This document shows positions 34,747-42,871 of a stretch of 64,000 nucleotides of DNA, one piece after another (the stretch's first letter is position 1; every line of letters begins with the position of its first letter). The position numbers were made by a program, and so were the translations under genes. This DNA comes from JADGNZ01 sp963715895. Its GTDB lineage: Bacteria > Acidobacteriota > Thermoanaerobaculia > Gp7-AA8. The stretch lies in assembly GCA_963715895.1 (NCBI GenBank), contig OY970284.1, forward strand, positions 1,364,001 through 1,428,000, given 5' to 3'. The notes under the pieces are model-generated. The model was not told where the DNA came from. It saw nothing but the letters and a program-made list of their open reading frames with translations, and did not search any database.

Positions 34747-35163
34747 TCACGACACTCGCAGCAACCCCGCCTCGCACGTCCCCTCGATCACATGCTCGCC
34801 CGCCTCATTCTCAATCCATGCATCGATCTCAAGCCGGTGCTTCATACGATCGATTGATCGGACGACGAAGTGCGCGGTCACGGTCTCGTCGATGTGAACC
34901 GGCAGGAGGAACCGGATCGTTTGCGAGCGGTAGATGGCGCCGGTGCCGGGGAGGAGCATACCGACCATCGTCGAGAAGATGGAGGCGGTCAGCATTCCGT
35001 GGAGGACGCGGCGTCCGAAGGGGGTGCCGGCGGCAAACACTTCGTCGAGGTGGAGCGGGTTCACGTCGCCGGTGATCTCGATGAATCGTTGCACATCGTC
35101 TTCGGTGAACGTTTTCGTGAAGCTGGCGTGCTGCCCGACCTCGAAGTCCTCGATGCGCTTCAC
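34747..35163 (-). CDS. MaoC-like (R)-specific enoyl-CoA hydratase
   Basis: 138 residues, GTG start overlapping the upstream stop (GTGA). Hot-dog fold with hydratase 2 motif FIEITGDVNPLHLDEVFAAGTPFGRRVLHGML carrying the catalytic Asp and His. Such enzymes hydrate trans-2-enoyl-CoA, in fatty-acid or polyester metabolism. Coupled to the thioredoxin-like lipoprotein gene, though a functional link is not obvious. Confidence 0.9.
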   Translation of the reverse strand: MKRIEDFEVGQHASFTKTFTEDDVQRFIEITGDVNPLHLDEVFAAGTPFGRRVLHGMLTASIFSTMVGMLLPGTGAIYRSQTIRFLLPVHIDETVTAHFVVRSIDRMKHRLEIDAWIENEAGEHVIEGTCEAGLLRVS

Positions 35164-36407
35164 CGTTTGTCCTCGGCGAGCATCGTTTCGATGACGGACT
35201 CCATCTCGGCGCGGAGCTGGTCGAAGTGGCGGCCGGTGCCGGCGCCGGCGAAGCCGGAGTAGATCTTCTTCACCTTGCCGTCGCGGCCGATGAAGAGCGA
35301 GGTGGGATAGGCGAGAACGCGCGTCAGGTCAGGGAGTGTGGCCGAGGCTTTCTTCTTGTCGCTCACGCCGGCGAGAAGCAGCGGGTAGGTGATGCCGTAG
35401 TGCCTGGCGAAACGTCGGACCATCTCCCGGTCGCGGACGGCGTCGCCGGTGAACTCGTAGGCAAGGCCGACGATCTCCAGACCCCGAGAGCGATATTTGT
35501 GGTCCCACGCCGCCAGCAGCGGCGCTTCGTCGTTACAGTTCGGGCACCACGACCCGAAGATGTTGACCAGCACCACCTTTCCCCGAAAGCGCTCATCGCC
35601 CAGCGCTACCGGATTGCCATCGAGATCGGGAAAGCGGAACTGGAAGCGCCCTTCGTTATTGGTCAGGCCGACGTCCTTCCAGCCGTCGGGCAACGTGGCG
35701 CTGGCGTCGTCCGCACGCATGGCGGTCCAGGTGGCGTGATAGGCGTCGCGCGACCAGTAGTCACCGCCGAGACGGCCATGGCCTGACGCATGCGCTTGGA
35801 AGAGAAAAGCATGCGCGCCATCGAAGGTCGATAGCCGGAGCAGACCATGCTCGAACGAACCTTCCAGGTAGCGATCGTCGCCGGTCGGCGTGAGGAACGT
35901 GCCGGTGACGCGGCTCGTGCCGGGATCCTGATGAAACTCGCCGCGCGCCGGAGAGACGCCGTCCGAGTCGGTGAACTCCGCCTTCCAGATCCCGCTGACG
36001 TCACGGAAGGACGCCGTATCGGGCGCCGCCGGCAGAAACCGCGGCTGTTCCCCTCGAATGGCGTGAAAGGCCATACGGCACATGCCCGCGGGCACCCTCC
36101 GCGTCCAGGCGCCGGCCATGACATTGCCATCGTTCGACAACGTGGCATTGATAGCGGAGTCGTAGCCGTCGAAGCGGAAGGTGACCGACCCGTCGTGGAC
36201 ATCGACGCCGCTCACCGGCGCCTGCTCCGCCCCGTTCACGATCACGGCATGCAACGCCATGCCGTCGCGCGTGATGCGCAAGGTGAACGGCAGCTCGCCG
36301 CCGGGCGACGTCAGCACCGCGCGCCACGTCCCTTCGATGGATGCCGGCCGAGGATGGCAGGCCGCGAGAGCGAGCACGAGAGCGGCGATACCGGCGTTTC
36401 GGCGCAT
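35160..36407 (-). CDS. TlpA/redoxin-type lipoprotein with N-terminal beta domain
   Basis: 415 residues from ATG 36407. Lipoprotein signal ends in LAACHPRP. About 25-255 is a beta-rich domain of two similar halves (EGTWRAVL... and SGIWKAEF...). About 260-415 is a TlpA-like thioredoxin fold with active site FGSWCPNCNDEAPLL. The protein is predicted to be anchored in the cell envelope and to act as a thiol reductase or electron carrier. Confidence 0.88.
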   Translation of the reverse strand: MRRNAGIAALVLALAACHPRPASIEGTWRAVLTSPGGELPFTLRITRDGMALHAVIVNGAEQAPVSGVDVHDGSVTFRFDGYDSAINATLSNDGNVMAGAWTRRVPAGMCRMAFHAIRGEQPRFLPAAPDTASFRDVSGIWKAEFTDSDGVSPARGEFHQDPGTSRVTGTFLTPTGDDRYLEGSFEHGLLRLSTFDGAHAFLFQAHASGHGRLGGDYWSRDAYHATWTAMRADDASATLPDGWKDVGLTNNEGRFQFRFPDLDGNPVALGDERFRGKVVLVNIFGSWCPNCNDEAPLLAAWDHKYRSRGLEIVGLAYEFTGDAVRDREMVRRFARHYGITYPLLLAGVSDKKKASATLPDLTRVLAYPTSLFIGRDGKVKKIYSGFAGAGTGRHFDQLRAEMESVIETMLAEDKR

Positions 36408-36415
36408 GATGACGC

Positions 36416-36493
36416 GGTAGATTAGTGGATTAGTAGATTCGTGATCATCCACTAACCCACTAATCTACTGATCACTAATCCACTGATCCACTG
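36416..36493. repeat. Palindromic octad-repeat hairpin (GATTAGTG dialect), divergent gap
   Basis: Left arm 36416-36446 (GATTAGTG GATTAGTA GATTCGTG ATC), right arm 36447-36493 (CCACTAAC CCACTAAT CTACTGAT CACTAAT CCACTGAT CCACTG). Almost no loop. It lies between the divergent starts of the redoxin gene (36407) and folD (36525). Confidence 0.8.
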
Positions 36494-36524
36494 TTCTTCG
36501 AAACGTGGTAGAAGCGCTGCGGTC

Positions 36525-37427
36525 ATGACGGCGCGGATCATCGACGGCAAGGCGATCGCGAAAACGATCGAGACAGAGGTGGCGCAGGCGATCGCGCGCC
36601 TCGGCTTTGCGCCGGGGCTCGTTGCCGTTCGGGTGGGAAACGACCCCGCGTCCGAGGTCTACGTCCGAAGCAAAGCGAAGAAGGCGCGCGAGCTGGGGCT
36701 GCACGGCGATGAGCTGATCCTTCCGGATTCGACCAGCGAAGCAGAACTCCTTGCACACATCGACCGGCTCAATGGCGATGGCGCGGTCGACGGCCTCCTC
36801 GTCCAGCTCCCGTTGCCGCCGCAGATCGATCCGAAGAAAGTGATCGACGCCATCGACCCAGCCAAGGACGTCGATGGGTTTCATCCCGTCAACGTCGGCA
36901 AGCTTCACCTCGGTCGTCCGACACTCGCCCCCTGCACGCCTGCCGGTGTCATCCGATTGATCGGATCGACGGGCGTGGCAATCGCCGGCTGCCACGCGGT
37001 CGTGATCGGCCGTAGCGACATCGTCGGCAAGCCGATGGCCGCGTTGCTGCTGCAAGCCAATGCCACCGTGACCATCGCCCATTCCCGTACGCGGGATCTG
37101 GCCGCGGCCATCGTCGGTGCGGACATCGTCGTCGCTGCCGTCGGAAAACCGTTGCTGGTCACGCGGGAGATGGTGAAGCCGGGCGCGATCGTCATCGACG
37201 TCGGCATGAATCGTCTCGACGCCGCCGAAGCCGGCCGGATCGCGCATGATGAGGAGAAGTCGCGGCTTCTGGCGAAGAACGGCACGGTGCTCGTCGGCGA
37301 CGTCGACTTCTGCCGCGTTCGCGAGGTGGCGGGATGGATCACGCCGGTGCCGGGCGGCGTCGGACCGATGACGATCGCCATGCTGATGCGCAACACCGTC
37401 ACCGCGGCGGAGTGGAGGCGGCAATGA
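36525..37427 (+). CDS. folD: Methylenetetrahydrofolate dehydrogenase/methenyltetrahydrofolate cyclohydrolase
   Basis: 300 residues, standard length. Active-site YVRSKAKK (YxxxK), GLLVQLPLP, KDVDGFHPVNVGKL, APCTPAGVIRL, cofactor motif GRSDIVGKPMAALL and the end TPVPGGVGPMTIAML. Catalyses NADP-dependent oxidation of methylene-THF and hydrolysis of methenyl-THF. Stop overlaps the coaE ATG (ATGA). Confidence 0.97.
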   Translation: MTARIIDGKAIAKTIETEVAQAIARLGFAPGLVAVRVGNDPASEVYVRSKAKKARELGLHGDELILPDSTSEAELLAHIDRLNGDGAVDGLLVQLPLPPQIDPKKVIDAIDPAKDVDGFHPVNVGKLHLGRPTLAPCTPAGVIRLIGSTGVAIAGCHAVVIGRSDIVGKPMAALLLQANATVTIAHSRTRDLAAAIVGADIVVAAVGKPLLVTREMVKPGAIVIDVGMNRLDAAEAGRIAHDEEKSRLLAKNGTVLVGDVDFCRVREVAGWITPVPGGVGPMTIAMLMRNTVTAAEWRRQ

Positions 37428-38038
37428 TCCTTCGTACGGGCCTGACGGGAGGAATCGCCAGCGGCAAGTCGACGATCGCACGCCTCTTCGCCGCCCTCGG
37501 ATGCGTGACCATCGACGCCGATCAGATCGTGGCGCGCCTGTATCAGCCCGGCGAGGCGGGGCACGAGGCTCTGGTGCGCACGTACGGCAGCGGAATCCTT
37601 CTGGAAGACGGCACGGTCGATCGCCGCAAGCTGGCCGGAATCGCCTTCGCCAGCGAGGAGGCGGCGAAGGCGCTCAATGCTCTGATCCATCCGCTCGTGG
37701 CGGCGGAGGAGGTCGACCTGATGGCCGCCGAGGAGCAGCGCCCGGGCGACCGGATCGTCATCATCGAGGCGACCCTGCTCATCGAAGCGGGGGGAGAGGA
37801 ACGCTTCGACCGCATCGTCATCGTCGATGTCGATCCGGAGACGCAGCTTGCCCGCGCCGTCGCTCGCGGCATGACGCGCGAAGAAGCGGCGCGGCGCATC
37901 GCCCACCAGTTGCCACGCGAAGAGCGTCTCCACCACGCCGACTACGTCATCGACAACAGCGGCGATCTCGAGGCGGCGAAAGTGGAGACGGCCAGCGTCT
38001 ACGAGGCGCTCCAGCAGGATCTCGCGGAACGGCGATAG
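37424..38038 (+). CDS. coaE: Dephospho-CoA kinase
   Basis: 204 residues. Walker A is LTGGIASGKST. Also DADQIVARLYQPG, the LNALIHPLV segment, and VIIEATLLIEAGGEERFDRIVIVDV. Performs the last step of coenzyme A synthesis (phosphorylation of the 3' ribose hydroxyl). Coupled to folD. Confidence 0.96.
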   Translation: MILRTGLTGGIASGKSTIARLFAALGCVTIDADQIVARLYQPGEAGHEALVRTYGSGILLEDGTVDRRKLAGIAFASEEAAKALNALIHPLVAAEEVDLMAAEEQRPGDRIVIIEATLLIEAGGEERFDRIVIVDVDPETQLARAVARGMTREEAARRIAHQLPREERLHHADYVIDNSGDLEAAKVETASVYEALQQDLAERR

Positions 38039-38123
38039 GCCGGCACGGCCGGCAGCGTTGGTTGCCCAAGGCTCCGCCAGCAATGGCGCAAGAACGTTCT
38101 ACCGCGCAGGCTCCTGGCTCGGC

Positions 38124-38155
38124 AAAAAAAACGCCCCGCCGGGTGGCGGGGCGTT
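38124..38155 (-). terminator. Rho-independent terminator
   Basis: An 11-bp GC-rich stem (AACGCCCCGCC / GGCGGGGCGTT, loop GGGT) followed on the minus strand by a run of eight T. It ends the lipoprotein gene 38178-38516. Confidence 0.9.
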
Positions 38156-38177
38156 CGAAACGGGATTGAGGCGAAGA

Positions 38178-38516
38178 TCAGTGCTTCTTGGTGGTCTTCG
38201 TGGTCTCGGTCTTGGTGGTGCTGGTGGTCGCGGTCGTTCCGGTGGTGCCGGTGGACATCGCGGCCGTACCGGTGGTCGACGTCGTGCTCGTCATCGTGCC
38301 CGTGCTGCTCGTATCGGTCGACATCGTGCCGGTCGTGCCGGTCATCGAGGTGTCGGTGGTCGCCATCGTCGAGCTGGTGGTGCTGCTGGCGGTCGACGAG
38401 GTGTCGGTGGCGACGGCGCCGGTGTCGGTGGTGTTGTTGTTGTTCGTCTCGCTCTTGCAGGCGTAGCCGAAGAAGGCCAGGGCAACGATGGTCAGGAGAA
38501 TGATGGTTTTCTTCAT
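38178..38516 (-). CDS. Ser/Thr-rich small lipoprotein, paralogue 1
   Basis: 112 residues. N-terminal MKKTIILLTIVALAFFGYAC is a lipoprotein-type signal; the box before Cys is non-canonical (FGYAC). After CKSET, about 85 residues are mostly Thr, Ser, Ala, Gly and Met in loosely repeating TSSTGTMT-like words, with a basic tail (KTTKKH). The gene has its own AGAGG ribosome site and terminator. Likely an abundant surface or periplasmic lipoprotein; function unknown. A paralogue lies immediately upstream. Confidence 0.82.
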   Translation of the reverse strand: MKKTIILLTIVALAFFGYACKSETNNNNTTDTGAVATDTSSTASSTTSSTMATTDTSMTGTTGTMSTDTSSTGTMTSTTSTTGTAAMSTGTTGTTATTSTTKTETTKTTKKH

Positions 38517-38582
38517 GTAGTTTTTCCTCTCAGATGTTGTGTTTGTTTCGTTGTGGCGACATGAGGAGTTCGATGTCGTTCT

Positions 38583-38660
38583 GGGAGTGCCCGCCTCACC
38601 TCCTTCGCATGCGTCGAATCGTCGATGTTTCGTGAATCGCCGGCGAGGCAGTTGCCTCGC
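38583..38660 (-). promoter_or_regulatory. Leader of lipoprotein paralogue 1: hairpin plus purine tract
   Basis: On the minus strand an 8-bp hairpin GCGAGGCA-AC-TGCCTCGC (38660-38643) is followed about 38 nt later by AAGGAGGTGAGGCGGGCACT (near 38605-38585). The same order and similar spacing recur before paralogue 2, with base-pair-preserving changes. Confidence 0.5.
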
Positions 38661-38710
38661 AAAATCGGAACATTGATCTGGACGAGAGGAACCGGGAACC
38701 GGGGGAGGTT

Positions 38711-38747
38711 ACAACAAAAGACGCCCCGCGACGTTACGCGGGGCGTC
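38711..38747 (-). terminator. Rho-independent terminator
   Basis: 11-bp stem GACGCCCCGCG / CGCGGGGCGTC with a 6-nt loop, followed on the minus strand by CTTTTGTTGT. Ends the lipoprotein gene 38769-39092. Confidence 0.85.
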
Positions 38748-38768
38748 TCGATGATTCGGAGCTCGCTG

Positions 38769-39092
38769 TTAGTGCTTCTTCTTGGTGCTGCTCGTGGAGG
38801 TCGTGCCGGTGGTGGTCGTGGAGGTCGTGCCTGACGTTGACGTAGCCGTCGTCGCCGTCGTGCCCGAGGTGTCGCTCATGGTGCTGGCAGGCATCGTCGA
38901 GGTCGACGTGGTGCTGCTCGTGTCGGTCGCCATCGTGCCGGTGGTGGCGGTGGTGTCGGTGGCCATCGTCGACGCGGTGTCGGTCGCGCTAGCGCTCGTG
39001 TCGGTGTTGTTGGCAGCCGTCTCGCTCTTGCAGGCGAAGCCGAAAACGCTCAGGGCCAGGACAGTCAGGAGAACCAGAAGTTTCTTGCTCAT
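38769..39092 (-). CDS. Ser/Thr-rich small lipoprotein, paralogue 2
   Basis: 107 residues from the ATG giving MSKKLLVLLTVLALSVFGFA-C. Same architecture as its neighbour: GFACKSET after the signal, NNTDTSASATDTAS, a long Thr/Ser stretch and a KKKH end. Its AGAGG ribosome site has the same 9-base spacing as in paralogue 1. A tandem duplication in which each copy keeps its own leader and terminator. Confidence 0.82.
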   Translation of the reverse strand: MSKKLLVLLTVLALSVFGFACKSETAANNTDTSASATDTASTMATDTTATTGTMATDTSSTTSTSTMPASTMSDTSGTTATTATSTSGTTSTTTTGTTSTSSTKKKH

Positions 39093-39160
39093 TTGTTTTT
39101 TCCTCTCGTTACTTGTTTTTTTTGTATTGGTTTGTCCGGGGATTTGAAATTCGATGAAAG

Positions 39161-39218
39161 AGTGCCTGCTCACCCCCCTTGGCAATCGATTAGAAATATC
39201 CGCGAAGCGATGCTTCGC
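39161..39218 (-). promoter_or_regulatory. Leader of lipoprotein paralogue 2: hairpin plus purine tract
   Basis: On the minus strand, hairpin GCGAAGC-ATC-GCTTCGC (39218-39202) is followed by AAGGGGGGTGAGCAGGCACT (near 39180-39161). Compared with the paralogue 1 leader, a G-C pair in the stem is A-T here, keeping the pairing. Confidence 0.5.
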
Positions 39219-39388
39219 AACCTTTGGTCTGAAAAGCGAGTTCTGCATCTGAGTTACACGATCCGCAACGTCGATGCCAGCCTGCGTCGAATACCACGCA
39301 ATAATGCAAACCACCAGCCGTTGGAAAGCGTGATTTTGAGCGTCCGAGCGCTCGGGGGAAGGGGCTATAGTCTAGGACGCCCGTCGCC

Positions 39389-40177
39389 ATGTCAAGTGCA
39401 CCCGAATCGCTGCACCCGCTTCAAAGGCCCCCGGTGGCCGGAATCGTCTCTTCATTCGACGCTACTCCGATCGCGTACGACCTCTACGATCACACGTCGC
39501 GCTCGCTGGTTCTCGTGGTTCCCGGCTTCTGGCGCGACCGGCGTCACCCGTCGATGCTGACGCTCGCCTCGCACCTGCACGAGCTCGGTTACCGTGCCGC
39601 GATCGTCGATCCGCGCGGCCATGGCGACAGCGGTGGCCGCTACGGCTTCAATCTCTACGAGCACTACGATACGGCCGCGGTCGCCGAGGAACTGCTGCGC
39701 CGGCTGCCAGCCGTCGAATCGATCACGATCGTCGCTCTCTCCTACGGCGCGTCGGTGGCCATCTCTACCGCGGCGCGGCACAAATTGCCGATCGCCTCGC
39801 TGCTTCTGATCTCCGCGGTCGCCGATTTCTCGAAGATCACGCCGCGGATCAATCCCTTCACGCTGCACCGGCACATCGCTCTCTCCCAGGCGCTCAAGAC
39901 GCCGCATTTCGACTGGCAGTTCAGGCGCAGCCCGAAGCTGCAGGCAATCGACGACGTTCGCGACGTACACGTTCCGATCTGTCTCATTCACGTCAAGAAC
40001 GACTGGCTGATCGGCCACGACCATTCCATGGCGCTCTACGAGGCGGCCAACGAGCCGAAGGAGTTGCACGTCATCGACATCCCCGGCAACTACCACGCCG
40101 ACCGGATCTTCTCCGTCGCCGCCAGCGAGATCGATCCGGTGTTCGGCGAGTTTTTGCGGCGGTACACGCCGGTGTAG
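39389..40177 (+). CDS. Alpha/beta hydrolase
   Basis: 262 residues. Oxyanion region VVPGFWRDRRHPS, GYRAAIVDPRGHGDSGG, nucleophile elbow IVALSYGASVA (Ser in A-x-S-x-G rather than G-x-S-x-G), acid in HVKNDWLIGHDH and His in IPGNYHADRIF. A serine esterase or thioesterase of the cytoplasm with unknown substrate. Its stop abuts a palindromic repeat that fills the gap to the next, convergent gene. Confidence 0.88.
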   Translation: MSSAPESLHPLQRPPVAGIVSSFDATPIAYDLYDHTSRSLVLVVPGFWRDRRHPSMLTLASHLHELGYRAAIVDPRGHGDSGGRYGFNLYEHYDTAAVAEELLRRLPAVESITIVALSYGASVAISTAARHKLPIASLLLISAVADFSKITPRINPFTLHRHIALSQALKTPHFDWQFRRSPKLQAIDDVRDVHVPICLIHVKNDWLIGHDHSMALYEAANEPKELHVIDIPGNYHADRIFSVAASEIDPVFGEFLRRYTPV

Positions 40178-40297
40178 GCCTGCGCTACGCGCGTTATCGG
40201 TTATCGGTTATCGGTTGTCAGTTGTCGTACGTGAGGTTCAAGTCCCGGCACCGGTTTAACCGACAACCGATAACCGACAACGCGCGTAGCGCAGGCC
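40178..40297. repeat. Palindromic heptad-repeat hairpin filling a convergent gap
   Basis: Left arm 40178-40227 starts with GCCTGCGCTACGCGCG and continues with GTTATCG units. Right arm 40261-40297 is CGACAACCGATAACCGACAA and then CGCGCGTAGCGCAGGCC. The outer 17 bp pair perfectly. The element occupies exactly the 120 bp between the two stop codons. Confidence 0.9.
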
Positions 40298-41950
40298 TCA
40301 CCGATTCCTACTCACCACAAGCAGCGTCACGTCATCCGCAAGCGGTGCGTCGCCGACGTGGGTGAAGACGGCGGACTCGATGGCGCTGGTCAGGTCGTCG
40401 GCGTCGGCGCCGTGCATCGTGGCCAGGCGTTTGGCGATGTGTTCGAGGCCGCCCAGGTCCTGGCCTCCATCGTTCTCGGCCTCGGTCACCCCATCCGTAA
40501 AGAGCACCAGGGCGTCGCCGGGAGCCAGTTGCAGCTTGTGCTCACGGAAGTCGGCGCGCGTGACGACACCGAGGACGAGGTCGGTCTCGCCGAGCTCCTC
40601 GACCCCATCGCTGCGCACCCAGAGCGGCGGCGTGTGTCCGGCGTTGGCGTACTCGATCATGCCGGTAGCCAGATCGAGGCGGCCGAGAAAAAGAGTCACG
40701 AACTTCGACTGCGGCAGGGTGTCCTTCAACGCGTCATTGAGCTGCGAGATGAGCACGGCCGGCGACGGATCGCTCCTGCTGAAGATGCGAAATGAGGCCT
40801 GAAGCCCTGCCATCATCAGCCCGGCCGTGATGCCTTTCCCGCTGACGTCGGCGATGACGAAGTAGATCCGGCCGTCCGGGCGCCGCACGAAATCGTAGTA
40901 ATCGCCGCTTACTGTCCGGCAGGGCCGGTTGGCGCCGGAGAAGGTGTAACCATCCACGCCGGTCGGCGCCGGCGGCAGCAGGCCGCGCTGGATCATCGAG
41001 GCGGTCTTCAACTCCTCGTCCATGATCCGTTTCTGGATCGCTTCCTCGCGCAGGCGCGTCGTCTCCAGCTTGATGGCGGCGAAGCGCGCGATCTGCGCGA
41101 CCAGGCGCACGTCATCCTCGGAAATCTTGCGCTGGTTGAAGAGATAGTCGACGTAGAGAACTCCCACGACCGACTGCCCAATCATCAACGGCGCGCAGAG
41201 GATCGACCGGATACCCTGCATGATGATCGACTGGGCGCGGCTCAGCTTCTCGTCGACGCTGACGTCCATGAAGGCCAGAGCCTTCTTTTCCTCGACCACT
41301 TCGCTGAGGACGGTGTGACTGATGCGCAGTTCGGAGGCATCGGTCCTGTCCTGCCGCCGCACCTCGACGTTGACGAACGACTTGCCATCCGGGCCGAGGA
41401 GGCCGAGCGCCGCGCGCGAAGCCTGCGTATGCTCGAGGACCCGGTCGACGATGAAGCCGAAGAGCTCCTCGGTGGGCCGGTCTTCGATCAGCTCGCGTGC
41501 CAGGAGATTGAGCGTCTTGAGCTTCTCGAGATCGCCGCCGGTATCGGCTCTTCCGCCGGGCTGCTCGATCTCGTTGACCGGGATGGAGATGGTCATGCTC
41601 GGCGATGTATCGGCGACGGCCAGCATCCGGTCGGTGTTGTGCTCGGCGGTCTCGAAGACGATCTCCGTATCGCCGAGCCGGATGCGGTCGCCGGTGCGGA
41701 GCGGATGATCGCGCTCCACACGCGATCCGTTCAGGTAGGTTCCGTTCGCGCTGCCGCAGTCTTTGAGGATCCACGAACCGTTGTCGGCAACGATCTCGGC
41801 GTGCTTGCGCGAGAGATAACGGTCCTTGACCGGAATGGAGCAGTCGGAAGCGCGCCCGATGGAAACGGCAGTGCCTTGCAACTGCTGCCGGAAGGGCGAG
41901 AACAGAGGCGAGTACACCGTGACCTCAGCGCGAGGGGCGATGGGTTCCAT
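40298..41950 (-). CDS. FHA/GAF/PP2C (SpoIIE-type) serine phosphatase
   Basis: 550 residues from ATG 41950; upstream in-frame codons lie in a repeat, so the longer frame is rejected. About 10-100: FHA phosphothreonine-binding domain (VSIGRASDCSIPVKDRYLSRKHAEI, GSANGTYLNGSRV). About 150-320: GAF. About 340-550: PP2C phosphatase (ASMIQRGLLPPAP, GDYYDFVRRPDGRIYFVIADVSGKG, YANAGHTPPLWV, LVLFTDGVTEAEN). It probably receives a phospho-signal through FHA and acts in a partner-switching pathway, alongside its PilZ-linked relative at 31871. Confidence 0.92.
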   Translation of the reverse strand: MEPIAPRAEVTVYSPLFSPFRQQLQGTAVSIGRASDCSIPVKDRYLSRKHAEIVADNGSWILKDCGSANGTYLNGSRVERDHPLRTGDRIRLGDTEIVFETAEHNTDRMLAVADTSPSMTISIPVNEIEQPGGRADTGGDLEKLKTLNLLARELIEDRPTEELFGFIVDRVLEHTQASRAALGLLGPDGKSFVNVEVRRQDRTDASELRISHTVLSEVVEEKKALAFMDVSVDEKLSRAQSIIMQGIRSILCAPLMIGQSVVGVLYVDYLFNQRKISEDDVRLVAQIARFAAIKLETTRLREEAIQKRIMDEELKTASMIQRGLLPPAPTGVDGYTFSGANRPCRTVSGDYYDFVRRPDGRIYFVIADVSGKGITAGLMMAGLQASFRIFSRSDPSPAVLISQLNDALKDTLPQSKFVTLFLGRLDLATGMIEYANAGHTPPLWVRSDGVEELGETDLVLGVVTRADFREHKLQLAPGDALVLFTDGVTEAENDGGQDLGGLEHIAKRLATMHGADADDLTSAIESAVFTHVGDAPLADDVTLLVVSRNR

Positions 41951-41990
41951 AGTAGATACCGATTGTGACGGCCGGGAGCGGGGATTGTAA

Positions 41991-42120
41991 CGCGGTTGCG
42001 CGGTCTCGCGGTTACGCGGTCTCGGAGTTGCTGGGTTGCTAGGTGAGGTACCAACGAGCAACTCAGCAACTTAGCAACTCAGCAACCGCGAGACCGCGCA
42101 ACCGCGAGACTCCGCGACCC
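41991..42120. repeat. Palindromic octad-repeat hairpin (GGTCTCGC / GTTGCTGA dialects), divergent gap
   Basis: Left arm 41991-42042: CGC GGTTGCGC GGTCTCGC GGTTACGC GGTCTCGG AGTTGCTG GGTTGCTA. Right arm 42057-42120 mirrors it (AGCA ACTCAGCA ACTTAGCA ACTCAGCA ACCGCGAG ACCGCGCA ACCGCGAG ACTCCGCG ACC). Strict period 8. Between divergent starts 41950 (minus) and 42138 (plus). Confidence 0.85.
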
Positions 42121-42137
42121 CATGGTACGTTCCACCC

Positions 42138-42761
42138 GTGACCGACGCACCGCCGAAAGAAACGTACTTCCAGGAAATCGAGGCTCACTTTGCGCTTCGC
42201 CGGGGCACGCCGTTCATCCTCAACGCCAAGGATTGGGCCTTGATGAAGAAGTGGCACGAGGATGGGGTGCCGTTGCCGATCATCATCGAGGCCATCGACA
42301 CGGTTTTCGAGAGGAACGAGACCAGCGGCCGCAAGAAGGTCATCTCCAGCCTCAGCTACTGCCGTCATGCGATCAAGGAGCTGTGGTCGGAGCGGCAAAA
42401 CCTCTACGTCGGCGGCGGCGACGTCGCCCCCGAGGCCGGTCCCGAGGCCTTGCTGGAATCGCTTGCGGCAAAACTCGAGACCTCGGAAGTCGCGGCGCCA
42501 TTCGCCGCCCGGGTCCGAGCGCTCGCCTCGGAGAAAAGCGTCCCGAAGATCGAGGAGCGGCTCATGGATCTCGAACGGGAGCTTCTCGATGCCTTGATCG
42601 CCGCGGATCCAGCGTCGATCGAAGCAATCCGCGCCGACATCGCTATCGCCCTCGGCGACACGTCAAAGCTGGACGAGAAGACGCGTGCGCGGACGGAAGA
42701 GGCGAACCTGCGAAGGTTGGTGAGAGAGAAGTTCGGGCTGCCGCGGTTGACGCTGTTCTAG
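42138..42761 (+). CDS. Hypothetical protein
   Basis: 207 residues, GTG start. Front part ETYFQEIEAHFALRRGTPFILNAKDWALMKKWHEDGVPLPIIIEAIDTVF resembles a small helical DNA- or primosome-associated domain. Then a charged helical stretch and the end ANLRRLVREKFGLPRLTLF. I do not recognise a family. It is flanked on both sides by palindromic octad repeats of the same dialect. Confidence 0.7.
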   Translation: MTDAPPKETYFQEIEAHFALRRGTPFILNAKDWALMKKWHEDGVPLPIIIEAIDTVFERNETSGRKKVISSLSYCRHAIKELWSERQNLYVGGGDVAPEAGPEALLESLAAKLETSEVAAPFAARVRALASEKSVPKIEERLMDLERELLDALIAADPASIEAIRADIAIALGDTSKLDEKTRARTEEANLRRLVREKFGLPRLTLF

Positions 42762-42871
42762 ACGCGGTTGCGGGGTCTCGAGGTTGCGGGGTCTCGCGGT
42801 TGTCGAGCATCAACGATGATCGTCGACTTGGCAACCGCGAGACCGCGTAACCGCGAGACTCCGCAACCCCG
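42762..42871. repeat. Palindromic octad-repeat hairpin filling a convergent gap
   Basis: Left arm 42762-42802 (GGTTGCGG GGTCTCGA GGTTGCGG GGTCTCGC GGTTG), right arm 42832-42871 (CAACCGCG AGACCGCG TAACCGCG AGACTCCG CAACCCC). It occupies exactly the space between stop codons 42761 and 42872 and shares its dialect with 41991-42120. Confidence 0.88.

Noticed and set aside
38124..38155. Terminator of coaE on the plus strand
   Set aside because: The T-run is on the minus-strand side; on the plus strand the stem is followed by TCGAAACGG with no T-run.
41951..42061. Longer N-terminus for the FHA/GAF phosphatase
   Set aside because: The extra codons are translation of the octad-repeat palindrome.
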